A stretch of 64,000 nucleotides of DNA from Corynebacterium tapiri (GCF_006334925.1 NZ_VDHJ01000002.1:177588-241587); one strand, 5' to 3'. Numbered from the stretch's first letter, positions 48,175 to 58,411 are shown. The notes: a model not told the origin generated them from the letters alone. Made by a program: numbers and translations.

Positions 48175-48750
48175 ATGAGCGAAAACGGCACCGCCGGTCA
48201 GGTCGAGCTTTTGAATGCTGACGACGTGGACCGCACCGTAGCGCGCATCGCGCACCAGATCATTGAAAACCGAGCAATCGGCTCTGCCGACGCGGAACCA
48301 GTCGTATTGCTGGGTATCCCGTCGGGTGGCGTCCCTTTGGCGCAGCGCCTGGCTCGAAAGATCGAAGAATTCTCGGGGGAGAAGATCGAATGCGGCGCAC
48401 TTGATGTGACGCTGTACCGCGACGATCTGCGCAATACCCCGCACCGGGCACTCCGCCCCACTCAGATTCCTAAGACGGGAATCGATAAAGCTGCTGTCAT
48501 TCTCGTAGATGACGTGCTTTTCTCTGGCCGTACTATCCGCGCCGCGTTCGACGCGCTGCGTGACCTTGGCCGCCCCAACATCATCCAGCTCGCTGCCCTC
48601 GTTGACCGCGGGCACCGTCGCTTGCCGATCAAGGCTGACTACATCGGTAAGTCCGTTCCCACCAACATCAACGAGGACATTGATGTTGAGCTCACCGAAC
48701 TCGACGGACAAGATCGTGTCCTGCTCACGCGCGCAGCTGTACAGAACTAA
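48175..48750 (+). CDS. pyrR: Pyr operon regulator / uracil phosphoribosyltransferase PyrR
   Basis: A 191-aa PRTase-fold protein. The PRPP loop [17 protein letters not shown] and the N-terminal [18 protein letters not shown] are diagnostic. It binds the pyr leader RNA in response to UMP and PRPP and may also convert uracil to UMP. First gene of pyrR-pyrB-pyrC, 20 bp before pyrB. Confidence 0.95.
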   Translation: MSENGTAGQVELLNADDVDRTVARIAHQIIENRAIGSADAEPVVLLGIPSGGVPLAQRLARKIEEFSGEKIECGALDVTLYRDDLRNTPHRALRPTQIPKTGIDKAAVILVDDVLFSGRTIRAAFDALRDLGRPNIIQLAALVDRGHRRLPIKADYIGKSVPTNINEDIDVELTELDGQDRVLLTRAAVQN

Positions 48751-48770
48751 CTAGGGGAGAAGCACAGAAA

Positions 48771-49703
48771 ATGAAGCACTTTATCGACGCCTCTCGTCTG
48801 TCCAAGGACGAGATCAACTACCTGATTACGGAGTCGGAGAACTTCCGCTCCGCCCTCGAGGGCCGCGAGATCCAAAAGCTGCCGACGCTGCGCGGGCGCA
48901 CGGTTGTGACCCTCTTCTACGAGAACTCCACTCGTACGCGTGTGTCCTTCGAGCGTGCAGCAAAAATGCTCAGTGCCGACACAATGAACGTCTCTGCCTC
49001 GTCTTCTTCGGTTCAGAAGGGTGAGTCCCTGCGCGATACTGGCCTGACCCTGAAGGCTCTGGGCGCGGACGCAATCGTTATCCGCCACCCGCTGTCTGGT
49101 GCTCCGGATCAGCTCGCTCGCTGGGTAGCACCGAACGGTGACGGCCCGTCCGTTATCAACGGTGGTGACGGTGCCCACCAGCATCCGACGCAGGCTCTCC
49201 TGGACGCCGTTACGATGACTCGCCACCTTGGCGATATGGCCGGCAAGAAGGTCCTCATCGTCGGCGACTGTAAGCACTCCCGCGTGGTGCGCTCCAATGT
49301 CCAGATGCTTACCACCCTGGGCGCTGAGGTCGTGCTTGTTGCTCCGCCGACCCTGATTCCGGTGGGCGCAGAGACCTGGCCTTCTCGTATCTCCCACAAC
49401 TTCGACGCCGAACTCAGCGACGCCGATGTGGTCATGATGCTGCGCATCCAGAAAGAGCGCATGAACGGTGGCTACTTCCCGTCCCTGCGTGAATACACCT
49501 CGCTGTTCGGCCTGACCAAGGAGCGTCACGCCAAGCTCAGCAAGCAGTCGCTGGTCATGCACCCGGGGCCCATGAACCGCGGTGTTGAGATCGACTACCC
49601 CGTTGCAGATGCTCCGAACTCGGTGATCTTGGAACAGGTACACAACGGCATCCTGTCCCGTATGGCGGTGCTCTTTGCCACTCTCGTTGGTGAGGATAGC
49701 TAG
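48771..49703 (+). CDS. pyrB: Aspartate carbamoyltransferase catalytic subunit
   Basis: A 310-aa transcarbamoylase that joins carbamoyl phosphate and aspartate. [13 protein letters not shown] is the carbamoyl-phosphate site, [14 protein letters not shown] the HPTQ loop, and [11 protein letters not shown] the aspartate-specific C-terminal motif. Its substrate carbamoyl phosphate is also the product of ArcB encoded 7 kb downstream. No pyrI is present. Confidence 0.96.
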   Translation: MKHFIDASRLSKDEINYLITESENFRSALEGREIQKLPTLRGRTVVTLFYENSTRTRVSFERAAKMLSADTMNVSASSSSVQKGESLRDTGLTLKALGADAIVIRHPLSGAPDQLARWVAPNGDGPSVINGGDGAHQHPTQALLDAVTMTRHLGDMAGKKVLIVGDCKHSRVVRSNVQMLTTLGAEVVLVAPPTLIPVGAETWPSRISHNFDAELSDADVVMMLRIQKERMNGGYFPSLREYTSLFGLTKERHAKLSKQSLVMHPGPMNRGVEIDYPVADAPNSVILEQVHNGILSRMAVLFATLVGEDS

Positions 49704-49762
49704 TACTTCACCCTGCATTGAATAACCAAGCATCACTTACTCTCGAAGGAGCATCCATCACC

Positions 49763-51094
49763 ATGACCTCTGATAAGAACTTCCCGGCCACTGGTCCGCT
49801 TTCCGACCCGGGAGAGGGCAGCCTGCTTATCCGCAACGTGCGCCCATACGGCGAGGGCGAGGCTCGCAACGTCCTCGTTCAAGACGGTGTCATCGCCTCC
49901 CTTGATGCTGCGGAGGACACTTCCGCAGATCGCGAGATCGATGGCAAGGGCCGCGTTTTGCTCCCCGGCCTCGTGGATATGCATGTTCACTTGCGTGAGC
50001 CTGGCAACGAGGAAGCTGAGACCATCGAGTCTGGCTCCCGTGCCGCGGCTCGGGGCGGATTCACCGCCGTGTTCACCATGGCCAACAACACCCCGGTCAC
50101 CGACGAGCCGACTCTTGCCGAAGCAATCTGGAACAAGGGACAAAAGGTCGGCCTGTGCGACGTGCATGCCGTGGGCGCCATCACCCGCGGTCTGGAAGGT
50201 GAGCACATCACCGAATTCAGCATGATGAAGCAGTCTGACGCTGCAGTGCGCATGTTCTCGGATGACGGCAAGTGTGTCCAGAACGCCGCCCTCATGCGTC
50301 GTGCCGCCGAGTACGCTCGCGGTGTGGACGTTCTGCTCGCTCAGCACGCCCAGGAAGGTACCCTCACCGCCAAGTCTGTTGCCCACGAGGGCCCGGTTGC
50401 ATCCGAGCTCGGCCTCGAGGGATGGCCGCGCGCTGCAGAGGAGTCGATCGTAGCCCGCGACATCTTGATCGCCCGCGACTACGGAGCTCGCATCCACTTC
50501 TGCCACATCTCCACCGCGGGTAGCGTCGAGCTGCTGCGTTGGGCAAAGAGCCAGGGAATCAAGGTGACGGCCGAGGTCACGCCCCATCACCTGTTGCTGA
50601 CCGACGAGCGCCTGCGAACCTATGATGCCGTCAACCGTGTCAACCCGCCGTTGCGTGAGCAGAGTGACGTCGACGCGCTTCGCGAGGCGCTTTTGGACGG
50701 CACTATTCAGGCAGTTGCCACCGACCATGCTCCGCATGCGGACGAGTTCAAGGCCTGCGAGTTTGAGCACGCTAACCCTGGCATGCTTGGGCTGGAGACG
50801 TCCCTGGCAATCATCGCGGACACCTTCGTCAAGTCTGGTAAGGCCGACTGGCGCTTTGTGGCCAAGGTCATGTCCGAGCAGCCTGCTGAGATTACCCAGC
50901 TTCCGGGCCACGGCCGGCCCATTGCCGAGGGTGAGCCGGCCAACCTGACTCTGGTGGACGAGGACTGCACGTGGACTGCTAAGGCTGAGGATGTGGAATC
51001 GCCGGCCAACAACCTTCCTTTCGAGGGAATGGAGTTCCACACCCGCGTAGCCGCCACCATCCTGCGAGGCAAGGTCACCTTTAACGAGCAATAG
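49763..51094 (+). CDS. pyrC: Dihydroorotase
   Basis: A 443-aa amidohydrolase. [12 protein letters not shown] gives the HxH metal ligands, HAQEG and FCHIST the further histidines, and ATDHAPH the catalytic Asp. ATG at 49763 follows GAAGGAG; an upstream TTG at 49718 is less likely. Unlike the C. glutamicum pyr operon as I recall it, carA and carB do not follow; a terminator does. Confidence 0.94.
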   Translation: MTSDKNFPATGPLSDPGEGSLLIRNVRPYGEGEARNVLVQDGVIASLDAAEDTSADREIDGKGRVLLPGLVDMHVHLREPGNEEAETIESGSRAAARGGFTAVFTMANNTPVTDEPTLAEAIWNKGQKVGLCDVHAVGAITRGLEGEHITEFSMMKQSDAAVRMFSDDGKCVQNAALMRRAAEYARGVDVLLAQHAQEGTLTAKSVAHEGPVASELGLEGWPRAAEESIVARDILIARDYGARIHFCHISTAGSVELLRWAKSQGIKVTAEVTPHHLLLTDERLRTYDAVNRVNPPLREQSDVDALREALLDGTIQAVATDHAPHADEFKACEFEHANPGMLGLETSLAIIADTFVKSGKADWRFVAKVMSEQPAEITQLPGHGRPIAEGEPANLTLVDEDCTWTAKAEDVESPANNLPFEGMEFHTRVAATILRGKVTFNEQ

Positions 51095-51113
51095 GCCGAA
51101 TCGTCTCCGCGTG

Positions 51114-51150
51114 AACTGCTTCCTGGGGTTTCCTCGAGGAGGCAGTTTTT
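51114..51150 (+). terminator. Terminator of pyrRBC
   Basis: AACTGCTTCCT (51114-51124) pairs with AGGAGGCAGTT (51137-51147), one G-T pair, followed by TTTTTCT. It separates pyrC from argS. Confidence 0.88.
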
Positions 51151-51197
51151 CTATTCCACGCAATATCGCAAAACCCGAGAGAGTAAGGTAATTAACT

Positions 51198-52850
51198 ATG
51201 ACCCCTTCAGAGCTATCAGAGTTAATTGTTCGCGCGGTGAAGCGTGCATTCGAGGTCCACGAGCTCGATGCCAGCCTCATCCCCGATACCGTCGTCGTCG
51301 AGCGTCCGCGCAATCCGGAGCACGGTGACTACTCGACGAACATCGCCCTGCGTATCGCTAAGCAGGCCGGGGTGGCTCCGCGAGATCTGGCACAGTGGAT
51401 TGCCGATCTGCTCCAAGAGGATGCTGCCATTTCCCAGGCGGAGATTGCGGGTCCTGGATTCCTCAACATTCGCCTGGCTGCAGCAGCCCAGGGTGAGATC
51501 GTCCAGACGATCCTGGAACAGGGGGAGAAGTTCGGACGGAACACTCGTTACCAGGATCTGTCCGTGAACCTGGAGTTCGTTTCTGCTAACCCCACTGGCC
51601 CGATTCACCTTGGTGGCACCCGCTGGGCAGCTGTTGGCGATTCCTTGGGTCGGGTTCTCGAGGCCAACGGCGCCAAGGTTACCCGTGAGTACTACTTCAA
51701 CGACCACGGTGAGCAGATCGATCGCTTCGCGCGCTCCCTTGTTGCCTCCGCGTTGAACGAGCCCACTCCGGAGGATGGGTACGGCGGAGAGTACATTCAT
51801 GAAATCGCTCAGGCCGTCGTAGAGCAGTCACCCGGAGTAGTGGACAAGGATCCGGCAGAGCGTCAGGAGATCTTCCGCGAGCTCGGCGTCAACATGATGT
51901 TCGACCGGATCAAGAAGTCGCTGTCTGACTTCGGCACCGAGTTTGACGTCTACTACCACGAGAACTCGCTCTTCGAGGCGGGAGCCGTGGAAAAGGCCAT
52001 CGATTACTTGAAGGAGAGCGGCAACCTTTACCCCGAGGACGGGGCCTGGTGGCTGCGGACGACTAAATACGGCGATGAAAAGGACCGCGTCGTCATCAAG
52101 TCTGATGGCAACCACGCGTACATTGCTGGCGACCTCGCCTACGCCGTCGACAAGTTTGAGCGTGGGCACAACCTCCTCATCTACATGTTGGGTGCCGATC
52201 ACCACGGTTATGTCACCCGTCTGAAGGCCGCCGCTGGAACCCTGGGGTACGACCCGGACCAGCTGGAGGTGCTGATCGGTCAGATGGTGAACTTGGTCCG
52301 CGACGGCGAGGCCGTTCGTATGTCCAAGCGAAAGGGAACCGTCGTCACGCTTGAGGACCTCGTCGAGGCGCTGGGCGTCGACGCTGCGCGCTACTCGTTG
52401 CTTCGTTCCTCTGTGGATACGTCCCTGGATATTGACATGGAGCTGTGGGCTAAGCAGTCCTCAGATAACCCCGTGTTCTACGTGCAGTATGGTCACGCCC
52501 GTTTGTGCTCGCTGGCACGTAAGGCGGAGGAACTGGGCATCTCGGCCGAGAACCCAGACACCTCGCTGCTCACGCACGAGACTGAGGGCGACCTAATCAG
52601 GACCCTCGGAGACTTCCCGGGAGTGGTGAAGACTGCGGCTGACCTGCGGGAGCCGCACCGCATCGCCCGTTATGCAGAGACTCTGGCTGCGTCGTTCCAC
52701 AAGTTCTACGACAACTGCCCGATCCTGCCTAAGTCGGACGAAGACGTGGCCCCGATCCACGTGGCTCGCCTCGCCTTGGCACTGGCGACGCGCCAGGTCC
52801 TGCGCAATGCGTTGAACCTGATCGGTGTGTCTGCCCCCGAAAAGATGTAA
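51198..52850 (+). CDS. argS: Arginyl-tRNA synthetase
   Basis: A 550-aa class I synthetase. The N-terminal Add1 domain ([20 protein letters not shown]) is followed by the HIGH-equivalent [20 protein letters not shown] and the KMSKS-equivalent [15 protein letters not shown], then a DALR-type anticodon domain. It is flanked by terminators on both sides, so it is an independent unit. In C. glutamicum argS lies elsewhere beside lysA; whether this is the only copy cannot be seen here. Confidence 0.95.
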   Translation: MTPSELSELIVRAVKRAFEVHELDASLIPDTVVVERPRNPEHGDYSTNIALRIAKQAGVAPRDLAQWIADLLQEDAAISQAEIAGPGFLNIRLAAAAQGEIVQTILEQGEKFGRNTRYQDLSVNLEFVSANPTGPIHLGGTRWAAVGDSLGRVLEANGAKVTREYYFNDHGEQIDRFARSLVASALNEPTPEDGYGGEYIHEIAQAVVEQSPGVVDKDPAERQEIFRELGVNMMFDRIKKSLSDFGTEFDVYYHENSLFEAGAVEKAIDYLKESGNLYPEDGAWWLRTTKYGDEKDRVVIKSDGNHAYIAGDLAYAVDKFERGHNLLIYMLGADHHGYVTRLKAAAGTLGYDPDQLEVLIGQMVNLVRDGEAVRMSKRKGTVVTLEDLVEALGVDAARYSLLRSSVDTSLDIDMELWAKQSSDNPVFYVQYGHARLCSLARKAEELGISAENPDTSLLTHETEGDLIRTLGDFPGVVKTAADLREPHRIARYAETLAASFHKFYDNCPILPKSDEDVAPIHVARLALALATRQVLRNALNLIGVSAPEKM

Positions 52851-52871
52851 CGCGTACTTCGCTTCATCTGT

Positions 52872-52908
52872 ACCCGTTGGCCTCCTGGCCAGCGGGTTTT
52901 CTTTTTTT
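52872..52908 (+). terminator. Terminator of argS
   Basis: ACCCGTTGGCC (52872-52882) pairs with GGCCAGCGGGT (52887-52897), one G-T pair, followed by TTTTCTTTTTTT. Confidence 0.93.
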
Positions 52909-52985
52909 GAGGACCGTCGTCGTGGGAACAGAAGAATGAGCGCGGGGCGGTTTTTGAAGTGGGATGGAACGCTTGGATCGCGCAC

Positions 52986-53001
52986 TGTGCACCATCTCAC
53001 A
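52986..53001. promoter_or_regulatory. GlxR/CRP-like binding site before arcDABC
   Basis: TGTGCACCATCTCACA matches 9 of the 10 fixed positions of the corynebacterial GlxR (cAMP receptor) consensus TGTGA-N6-TCACA. It lies in the 487-bp gap between argS and arcD, far (about 340 bp) from the arcD start. The gap otherwise holds AT-rich DNA (53100-53215), a TTGACA at 53239-53244, a possible -10 TAATGT at 53287, and a small hairpin TGCGCG/CGCGCA (53303-53318) right before the arcD ribosome-binding site. Confidence 0.5.
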
Positions 53002-53337
53002 AAATCCACTTGGGGTTAGTAAGTTGCCCGAAGTGGAATATTTGCATGCCTGGAAATGACCGTTCGGCCGGTGGACGTGCAGCGATGGGGGAGTCTAAAA
53101 ATTCTGGAATATTCTCTATGCAATTAGCCATACGGTGCCCAGAATATTATTACTACCTGCGGAAATGCAGATATTGTTCGCCTGAACTATTCATTGATCC
53201 TCGGATATAGTTATGGGTGTTCGAGGGGTTCTCGAAAGTTGACAAAAAGGGTTTATGACCAGCGCCAACTTGGCCCCATCGGGCCGTAATGTGACCACGA
53301 ATTGCGCGTTACCGCGCATTAAGTAGAAAGGACCGTC

Positions 53338-54828
53338 GTGGAAAAAGTAGATGTTTCCACCGGTGCCGGGTCGACGGCGACTTCCGACAAGGAAGGCGGT
53401 GTCCAGGGAGGGCTTCCGTTCATCTCCCTCTTCGCCCTCGTTGTGGGTTCCATGATTGGCGGCGGCATTTTCTCGCTCCCGCAAAACATCGCGGTATCGG
53501 CCGCCGCTGGCCCCATCCTCATCGGTTGGGCGATCACTGGCCTGGGCATGATCTGCCTGGCTTTCGTGTACCAGTTCTTGAGCAATCGCAAGCCTGAGCT
53601 TGATAACGGAGTGTATGCCTACGCACGAGCCGGATTCGGCGACTACGTCGGTTTCAACTCCGCCTGGGGATACTGGCTCTCCGCCCTCATCGGCGACGTG
53701 GGATACCTCATCCTCATCTTCTCGACGATCGGCAAGTTCGTCCCGGCTTTCACCGGTGGCAACACGGTCCTCGCAATCATCTGTGCATCAGTGCTCCTCT
53801 GGGTTGTGCACTTCCTGATTCTCAAGGGAGTGGAGAACGCAGCCTTCATCAACACCATTGCCACGATCGCCAAGATCATCCCCATCGTGATGTTCATCGT
53901 CATCACGGCAATCGGTTTCAAGTTCGACCTCTTTATGACGGACTTCTGGGGCCTGGATGGAGGCTTGGGAAGCGTCGTTACGCAAACCAAGAACATGATG
54001 CTGGTGACGGTGTGGGTGTTCATCGGTATCGAGGGCGCCAACATCTTCTCCAAGCGTGCACGCAAGCGCTCGGACGTCGGTAAGGCCACCGTCCTTGGAT
54101 TCCTTTTCGTCCTCGCCCTCCTGGTTGCGGTCAATCTCCTCTCGCTGGGCATCATGCAGCGCGCTGAGGTCGCGGGCCTCCCGGACGCTTCGATGGCAGA
54201 CATCCTGGCTGAGGCAGTCGGATCGCAGTGGGGTGCTTGGCTGATCTCCGCTGGCGTCATCATCTCCTTGCTGGGTGCGCTGCTGGCGTGGATCCTGCTC
54301 TCCGGCGAGACGCTCATGGTCCCGGGACAGGATGGAACGCTGCCCTCGTTCTTCGGCAAGGCCAACAAGAATGGCGCTCCGGCGAACGCCCTGTGGGTCA
54401 CCAACATCATCACGCAGATCATCCTGATCGGTTCGTTCTTCTCCGAGAACGTCTACCTGCTGATGGCCACGCTGGCCGCCGCGCTGATTCTGGTCCCGTA
54501 CTTCCTGACGGCGGCATACGCCCTCAAGCTCACCATCTCGGGCGAAACTTACGACGCATCTTCCCGCGGTGCACGCCGCAACAACCTGATCGTCTCCATC
54601 GTCGCAACGATCTACGGAATCTGGCTGCTGTACGCAGCTGGAATATCAACCCTGTTGCTGTCGGCACTGATCTACCTCCCCGGCGCTCTGGTTTACATCT
54701 GGGCTAAGAGGGAGAAGGGAGACCGGAACTGGTTCAAGACCTACGAGTGGATCATTCTCGGAGTCCTGGTAGTCGGATCCATCGCAGCAGTCATCCAGAT
54801 CGCGAACGGCAATATCGCTCTCGTGTAA
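53338..54828 (+). CDS. arcD: Arginine/ornithine antiporter
   Basis: A 496-aa APC-superfamily transporter with about 12-13 membrane helices. The N-terminal FALVVGSMIGGGIFSLPQNI holds the substrate-binding GSxIGxG loop. It exchanges extracellular arginine for ornithine made by the deiminase pathway, at no energy cost. Start GTG at 53338 with AGAAAGGA 5 nt upstream. First gene of arcDABC; gene order equals that of Pseudomonas arcDABC. Confidence 0.9.
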   Translation: MEKVDVSTGAGSTATSDKEGGVQGGLPFISLFALVVGSMIGGGIFSLPQNIAVSAAAGPILIGWAITGLGMICLAFVYQFLSNRKPELDNGVYAYARAGFGDYVGFNSAWGYWLSALIGDVGYLILIFSTIGKFVPAFTGGNTVLAIICASVLLWVVHFLILKGVENAAFINTIATIAKIIPIVMFIVITAIGFKFDLFMTDFWGLDGGLGSVVTQTKNMMLVTVWVFIGIEGANIFSKRARKRSDVGKATVLGFLFVLALLVAVNLLSLGIMQRAEVAGLPDASMADILAEAVGSQWGAWLISAGVIISLLGALLAWILLSGETLMVPGQDGTLPSFFGKANKNGAPANALWVTNIITQIILIGSFFSENVYLLMATLAAALILVPYFLTAAYALKLTISGETYDASSRGARRNNLIVSIVATIYGIWLLYAAGISTLLLSALIYLPGALVYIWAKREKGDRNWFKTYEWIILGVLVVGSIAAVIQIANGNIALV

Positions 54829-54943
54829 CAAGCTCGTCCCACCCAACCTCTCCGGTGTGTGCGAATGGCGGGGTTAGTGGGGCCCGGAATAACTGAAAAA
54901 GAACATTCCCAACTCATTACCTTCAAGGAAGGAAGCGTAAATC

Positions 54944-56191
54944 ATGTCTGATACCCCGATTGGTGCTTGGTCCGAGGTTGGCAAGCTCCGCACCGTCATG
55001 ACCTGTGCTCCTGGTCTGGCGCACGAGCGCCTCACCCCGTCCAACTGCGAGGGACTGCTTTTCGACGACGTCCTCTGGGTTGAGCGTGCCCGCGAAGACC
55101 ACGCAAACTTCCGCCGCCAGATGGAGGAGCGAGGCATCGAGGTTCTCGAGATGACTCAGCTTCTGGCCGAGACCCTCGAGGTTGATGAAGGCCGCAAGTT
55201 CATCTTCGACCGTAAGTTCAGCGAGAAGATGGTGGGCCCGGCCGTCAACGACGAGCTGCGCGCTTGGTTCGAGGAACTGCCCCGCGAGCAGGCTGCTAAC
55301 TACCTCATCGGTGGCCTGCCCTACGGCGAGCTGCCCTCCGACCTGGGCAACGGCATCACCAACCAGCTGGGCAACGCCCACAGCCCGCAAGATTTCCTCC
55401 TGAGCCCGCTGCCGAACACGCAGTTCACCCGTGACAACTCCGCCTGGATCTTTGGCGGTGTCTCCCTCAACCCGATGATGATGCCGGCTCGTCGCCAGGA
55501 GACTCAGCTGGTTCGCGGCATCTACCACTTCCACCCGCGCTTCGCCAACGAGGACTTCTCCTTCTGGTACGGCGACCACGACGAGGACCATGGCTTGGCC
55601 ACCATCGAGGGTGGCGACATCATGCCGGTTGGAAAGGGCACCGTCCTGGTCGGTATGGGCGAGCGCACGACCTGGCAGGGTGTATCCCAGCTGGCACGCA
55701 ACCTTTTCAAGGAAGGTGCTGCTGAGCAGGTCATCGTCGGCGCAATGGCTCCGGATCGCGCATCCATGCACCTGGACACTGTCTTCTCCTTCCTCGACCT
55801 GGACAAGATCACCGTGTACAAGGACGTGGTGGATACCATCCGCCCGATCATCCTGCGCCCGACCGATGACCCGGAGAAGCTGGATATCCGCTCCGAGGAC
55901 CGTCACTTCATCGACGTGGTGTCGGATGCCCTGGGTATCAAGGACATGACCGTCGTCCCGACCGGTGGCGACTCCTACGCAGCTGCTCGTGAGCAGTGGG
56001 ACGACGCCAACAACGTTGTCGCCCTGGAACCGGGCGTGGTTCTCGGTTACGACCGCAACCTGCTCACCAACCAGAAGCTGCGCGACGCCGGCGTCGAGGT
56101 GCTGGAGATCGGCTCCAGTGAGCTGGGTCGCGGCCGAGGCGGCGGACACTGCATGACCTGCCCGATCGTTCGCGAGCCGGTTAACTACTAA
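54944..56191 (+). CDS. arcA: Arginine deiminase
   Basis: A 415-aa guanidino-group-modifying enzyme that hydrolyses arginine to citrulline and ammonia. The catalytic cysteine is in the C-terminal [11 protein letters not shown]; other active-site segments are [11 protein letters not shown] and EGGDIMPVG. Length is normal. Codon use is strongly biased to C/G-ending preferred codons, as in ribosomal protein genes here, which implies high expression. A strong hairpin follows. Confidence 0.96.
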   Translation: MSDTPIGAWSEVGKLRTVMTCAPGLAHERLTPSNCEGLLFDDVLWVERAREDHANFRRQMEERGIEVLEMTQLLAETLEVDEGRKFIFDRKFSEKMVGPAVNDELRAWFEELPREQAANYLIGGLPYGELPSDLGNGITNQLGNAHSPQDFLLSPLPNTQFTRDNSAWIFGGVSLNPMMMPARRQETQLVRGIYHFHPRFANEDFSFWYGDHDEDHGLATIEGGDIMPVGKGTVLVGMGERTTWQGVSQLARNLFKEGAAEQVIVGAMAPDRASMHLDTVFSFLDLDKITVYKDVVDTIRPIILRPTDDPEKLDIRSEDRHFIDVVSDALGIKDMTVVPTGGDSYAAAREQWDDANNVVALEPGVVLGYDRNLLTNQKLRDAGVEVLEIGSSELGRGRGGGHCMTCPIVREPVNY

Positions 56192-56200
56192 AGGCGGGTG

Positions 56201-56227
56201 CCTAGGGCCCCACGAAGGGGCCCTAGG
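56201..56227 (+). other. arcA-arcB intercistronic hairpin
   Basis: CCTAGGGCCCC and GGGGCCCTAGG form a perfect 11-bp stem with a 5-nt loop, 10 bp after the arcA stop. No T-run follows, so RNA processing or 3' stabilisation of arcDA mRNA is more likely than full termination. Confidence 0.75.
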
Positions 56228-56326
56228 GGCAACACGTACGGGAGCCGCCCACGCGGCGATTCTCGTCACAACTCAATAGACAACAACCAACAGCACTTCG
56301 TGCACATTCACCGAAAGGTTCCTATC

Positions 56327-57325
56327 ATGCCTGTTTCCCTGAGCGGCCGTAACTTCCTCAAGCTCCTCGATTACACCCCGAACGAGATTCGCTACCTCCT
56401 GGATCTGTCCCGCAACTTCAAGGACCTGAAGCGCACGGGCACCCCGCACCGCTACCTCGAGGGCAAGAACATTGTTCTTCTCTTCGAGAAGACCTCGACC
56501 CGTACCCGTTGCGCCTTCGAGGTTGGCGGTATGGACCTCGGCATGGGTGTGACCTACCTGGATCCGGGCTCCTCCCAGATGGGCAAGAAGGAGTCCATCG
56601 AGGACACCGCCCGCGTTCTGGGCCGCATGTACGACGGTATTGAGTACCGTGGCTTCGCCCAGGAGATCGTTGAGGATCTCGCTGCCAACGCTGGCGTTCC
56701 GGTGTGGAACGGCCTGACCACCGAGTTCCACCCGACCCAGATGATCGCCGACATCATGACGGTGGAGGAGAACTTCCCGCAGGGTGTCAAGGGCCTCAAG
56801 CTCGTGTTCATGGGTGACGCCCAGAACAACGTGGCCAACTCCCTCATGGTCGTGTGCTCCAAGCTCGGAATGCACTTCGTTGCCTGTGGCCCGAAGGATC
56901 AGATGCCTGAGCAGGACCTGGTCAACCAGTGCAAGGAAATCGCAGCCCAGGAGGGTGGCTCCGTCACCCTGACCGAGAACGTCGACGAGGCTGCCGCTGG
57001 CGCCCACGTCATCTACACCGACATCTGGGTCTCCATGGGCGAGGAGTCCGACGAGCTCTGGAAGAAGCGCATCGAGCTGCTCGAGCCGTACCGCGTCACC
57101 CAGGAGGTCATGGACAAGGCCGACAAGGACGCCATCTTCATGCACTGCCTGCCGTCCTTCCACGACACCAAGACCACCGTTGGCAAGCAGATCGCCGAGA
57201 AGTTCGGAATCGACGAGATGGAGGTTTCCGACGAGGTGTTCGAGGGCCCGCGTTCCCGCGTGTTCGACGAGGCTGAGAACCGCATGCACTCCATCAAGGC
57301 CATTATGTACGCCACCCTCAAGTAA
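56327..57325 (+). CDS. arcB: Ornithine carbamoyltransferase (catabolic context)
   Basis: A 332-aa transcarbamoylase. EKTSTRTRCAFEVG is the carbamoyl-phosphate loop, FHPTQMIADIMT follows, and MHCLPSFHD carries the ornithine-side cysteine. In the deiminase pathway it splits citrulline into ornithine and carbamoyl phosphate; the reverse reaction would be anabolic (argF). ATG at 56327 with GAAAGG 8 nt upstream; an open extension to 56198 runs through the hairpin and is not conserved. Strongly biased codons. Confidence 0.95.
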   Translation: MPVSLSGRNFLKLLDYTPNEIRYLLDLSRNFKDLKRTGTPHRYLEGKNIVLLFEKTSTRTRCAFEVGGMDLGMGVTYLDPGSSQMGKKESIEDTARVLGRMYDGIEYRGFAQEIVEDLAANAGVPVWNGLTTEFHPTQMIADIMTVEENFPQGVKGLKLVFMGDAQNNVANSLMVVCSKLGMHFVACGPKDQMPEQDLVNQCKEIAAQEGGSVTLTENVDEAAAGAHVIYTDIWVSMGEESDELWKKRIELLEPYRVTQEVMDKADKDAIFMHCLPSFHDTKTTVGKQIAEKFGIDEMEVSDEVFEGPRSRVFDEAENRMHSIKAIMYATLK

Positions 57326-57351
57326 GAGGCTGCGCTCACTCAAAGGCTAAG

Positions 57352-57386
57352 AAAGGGGCCGTACGTCAAGCGCGTGGGGCCCCTTT
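57352..57386 (+). terminator. arcB-arcC intercistronic stem-loop, terminator-like
   Basis: AAAGGGGCC (57352-57360) and GGCCCCTTT (57378-57386) pair perfectly, followed by GTTCTTCC and later TTCTTTTTT. Probably a partial terminator that lowers arcC expression relative to arcAB. Confidence 0.65.
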
Positions 57387-57442
57387 GTTCTTCCACAATT
57401 CTTTTTTACCTCTAATTCCATACTCTGGAAGGAGTACTCATC

Positions 57443-58378
57443 ATGGGCAATCGTGTTGTTATTGCGCTCGGCGGAAACGCGCTGGGAAACTCTCCGGCGG
57501 AGCAGCTGGACTTGATCAAGAACACCGGTAAGGCCATCGTGGACCTCATTGAGGGAGGCCACGAGGTTGTCATCACCCACGGCAATGGTCCGCAGGTCGG
57601 AATGATCAAGGTGGCCACCGACTTCTCTGCTAATAAGGGCGGCGGAACCCCCGAGGTGCCGTTCCCAGAGGCATCCGCCATGTCGCAGGGTTACATCGGA
57701 TACCACCTCCAGCAGGCCCTCGAGAACGAGTTCACCAAGCGCAAGCTGAACAAGCCTTGCGTATCTGTGATCACCCAGACTCTGGTGAACGCAGACGATG
57801 AAGCTTTCTCCAACCCGACTAAGCCAGTGGGTGCTTTCTTCAGCGAGGAAGAGGCCAAGAAGATCGAGGCCGAGACCGGTCACAAGTTCGTCGAGGACTC
57901 CGGCCGTGGTTGGCGCTGGGTGGTGGCTTCTCCGGTTCCTGAGAAGATTGTTGAGGCTGAGACCATCCAGCAGCTCGTGGAGTCGGGAGTCGTTGTCATC
58001 TCCACCGGTGGCGGTGGAATCCCGGTCGTTGATCACGACGGTGTTCTCGAGGGTGTTCCCGCTGTCATCGATAAGGATCGTTCGGCTGCGCTCATGGCTG
58101 ACCAGATCGGTGCCGATAAGCTGGTTATCCTCACCGCTGTGGAAAAGGTGGCCATCAACTTTAATAAGCCGGATCAGCAGGAGCTTTCGGAGATGACCGT
58201 GGCCGAGGCCCAGCGTCACATCGCCGACGGACAGTTTGCACCCGGATCCATGCTGCCGAAGATTGAGGCCTGCCTGAACTTCGTCGAGGGCCACGCGGAC
58301 CGTACCGCGATCGTCACCTCCCTGGAGAAGGCAGGCGATGCTATCAGCGGCACCGCAGGTACGTCGATTACGGCGTAA
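57443..58378 (+). CDS. arcC: Carbamate kinase
   Basis: A 311-aa amino-acid-kinase-family enzyme. VVIALGGNALGN at the N-terminus, THGNGPQVG and STGGGGIPVVDHDG are typical. It uses carbamoyl phosphate and ADP to make ATP, carbon dioxide and ammonia, the energy-yielding step of arginine deiminase fermentation. GAAGGAG lies 8 nt before the ATG. Confidence 0.95.
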   Translation: MGNRVVIALGGNALGNSPAEQLDLIKNTGKAIVDLIEGGHEVVITHGNGPQVGMIKVATDFSANKGGGTPEVPFPEASAMSQGYIGYHLQQALENEFTKRKLNKPCVSVITQTLVNADDEAFSNPTKPVGAFFSEEEAKKIEAETGHKFVEDSGRGWRWVVASPVPEKIVEAETIQQLVESGVVVISTGGGGIPVVDHDGVLEGVPAVIDKDRSAALMADQIGADKLVILTAVEKVAINFNKPDQQELSEMTVAEAQRHIADGQFAPGSMLPKIEACLNFVEGHADRTAIVTSLEKAGDAISGTAGTSITA

Positions 58379-58411
58379 CTAACCAGGCCAGCTTGCTTGG
58401 CCGCACACGTG

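Noticed and set aside
49733..51313. Long open frame (over 500 codons) antisense to pyrC
   Set aside because: It mirrors the codon positions of a conserved gene in G+C-rich DNA, runs into argS, has no family resemblance and no promoter or ribosome-binding site.
54923..57343. Long open frames antisense to arcA and arcB
   Set aside because: Both are produced by strong codon bias of the sense genes and show no recognisable domains.
51198..58378. Horizontally acquired island (argS-arcDABC)
   Set aside because: Codon use and base composition look like the neighbouring highly expressed corynebacterial genes and there are no integrase, direct repeats or att-like ends; tRNA-Arg at 58548 has no duplicated fragment that I can see.
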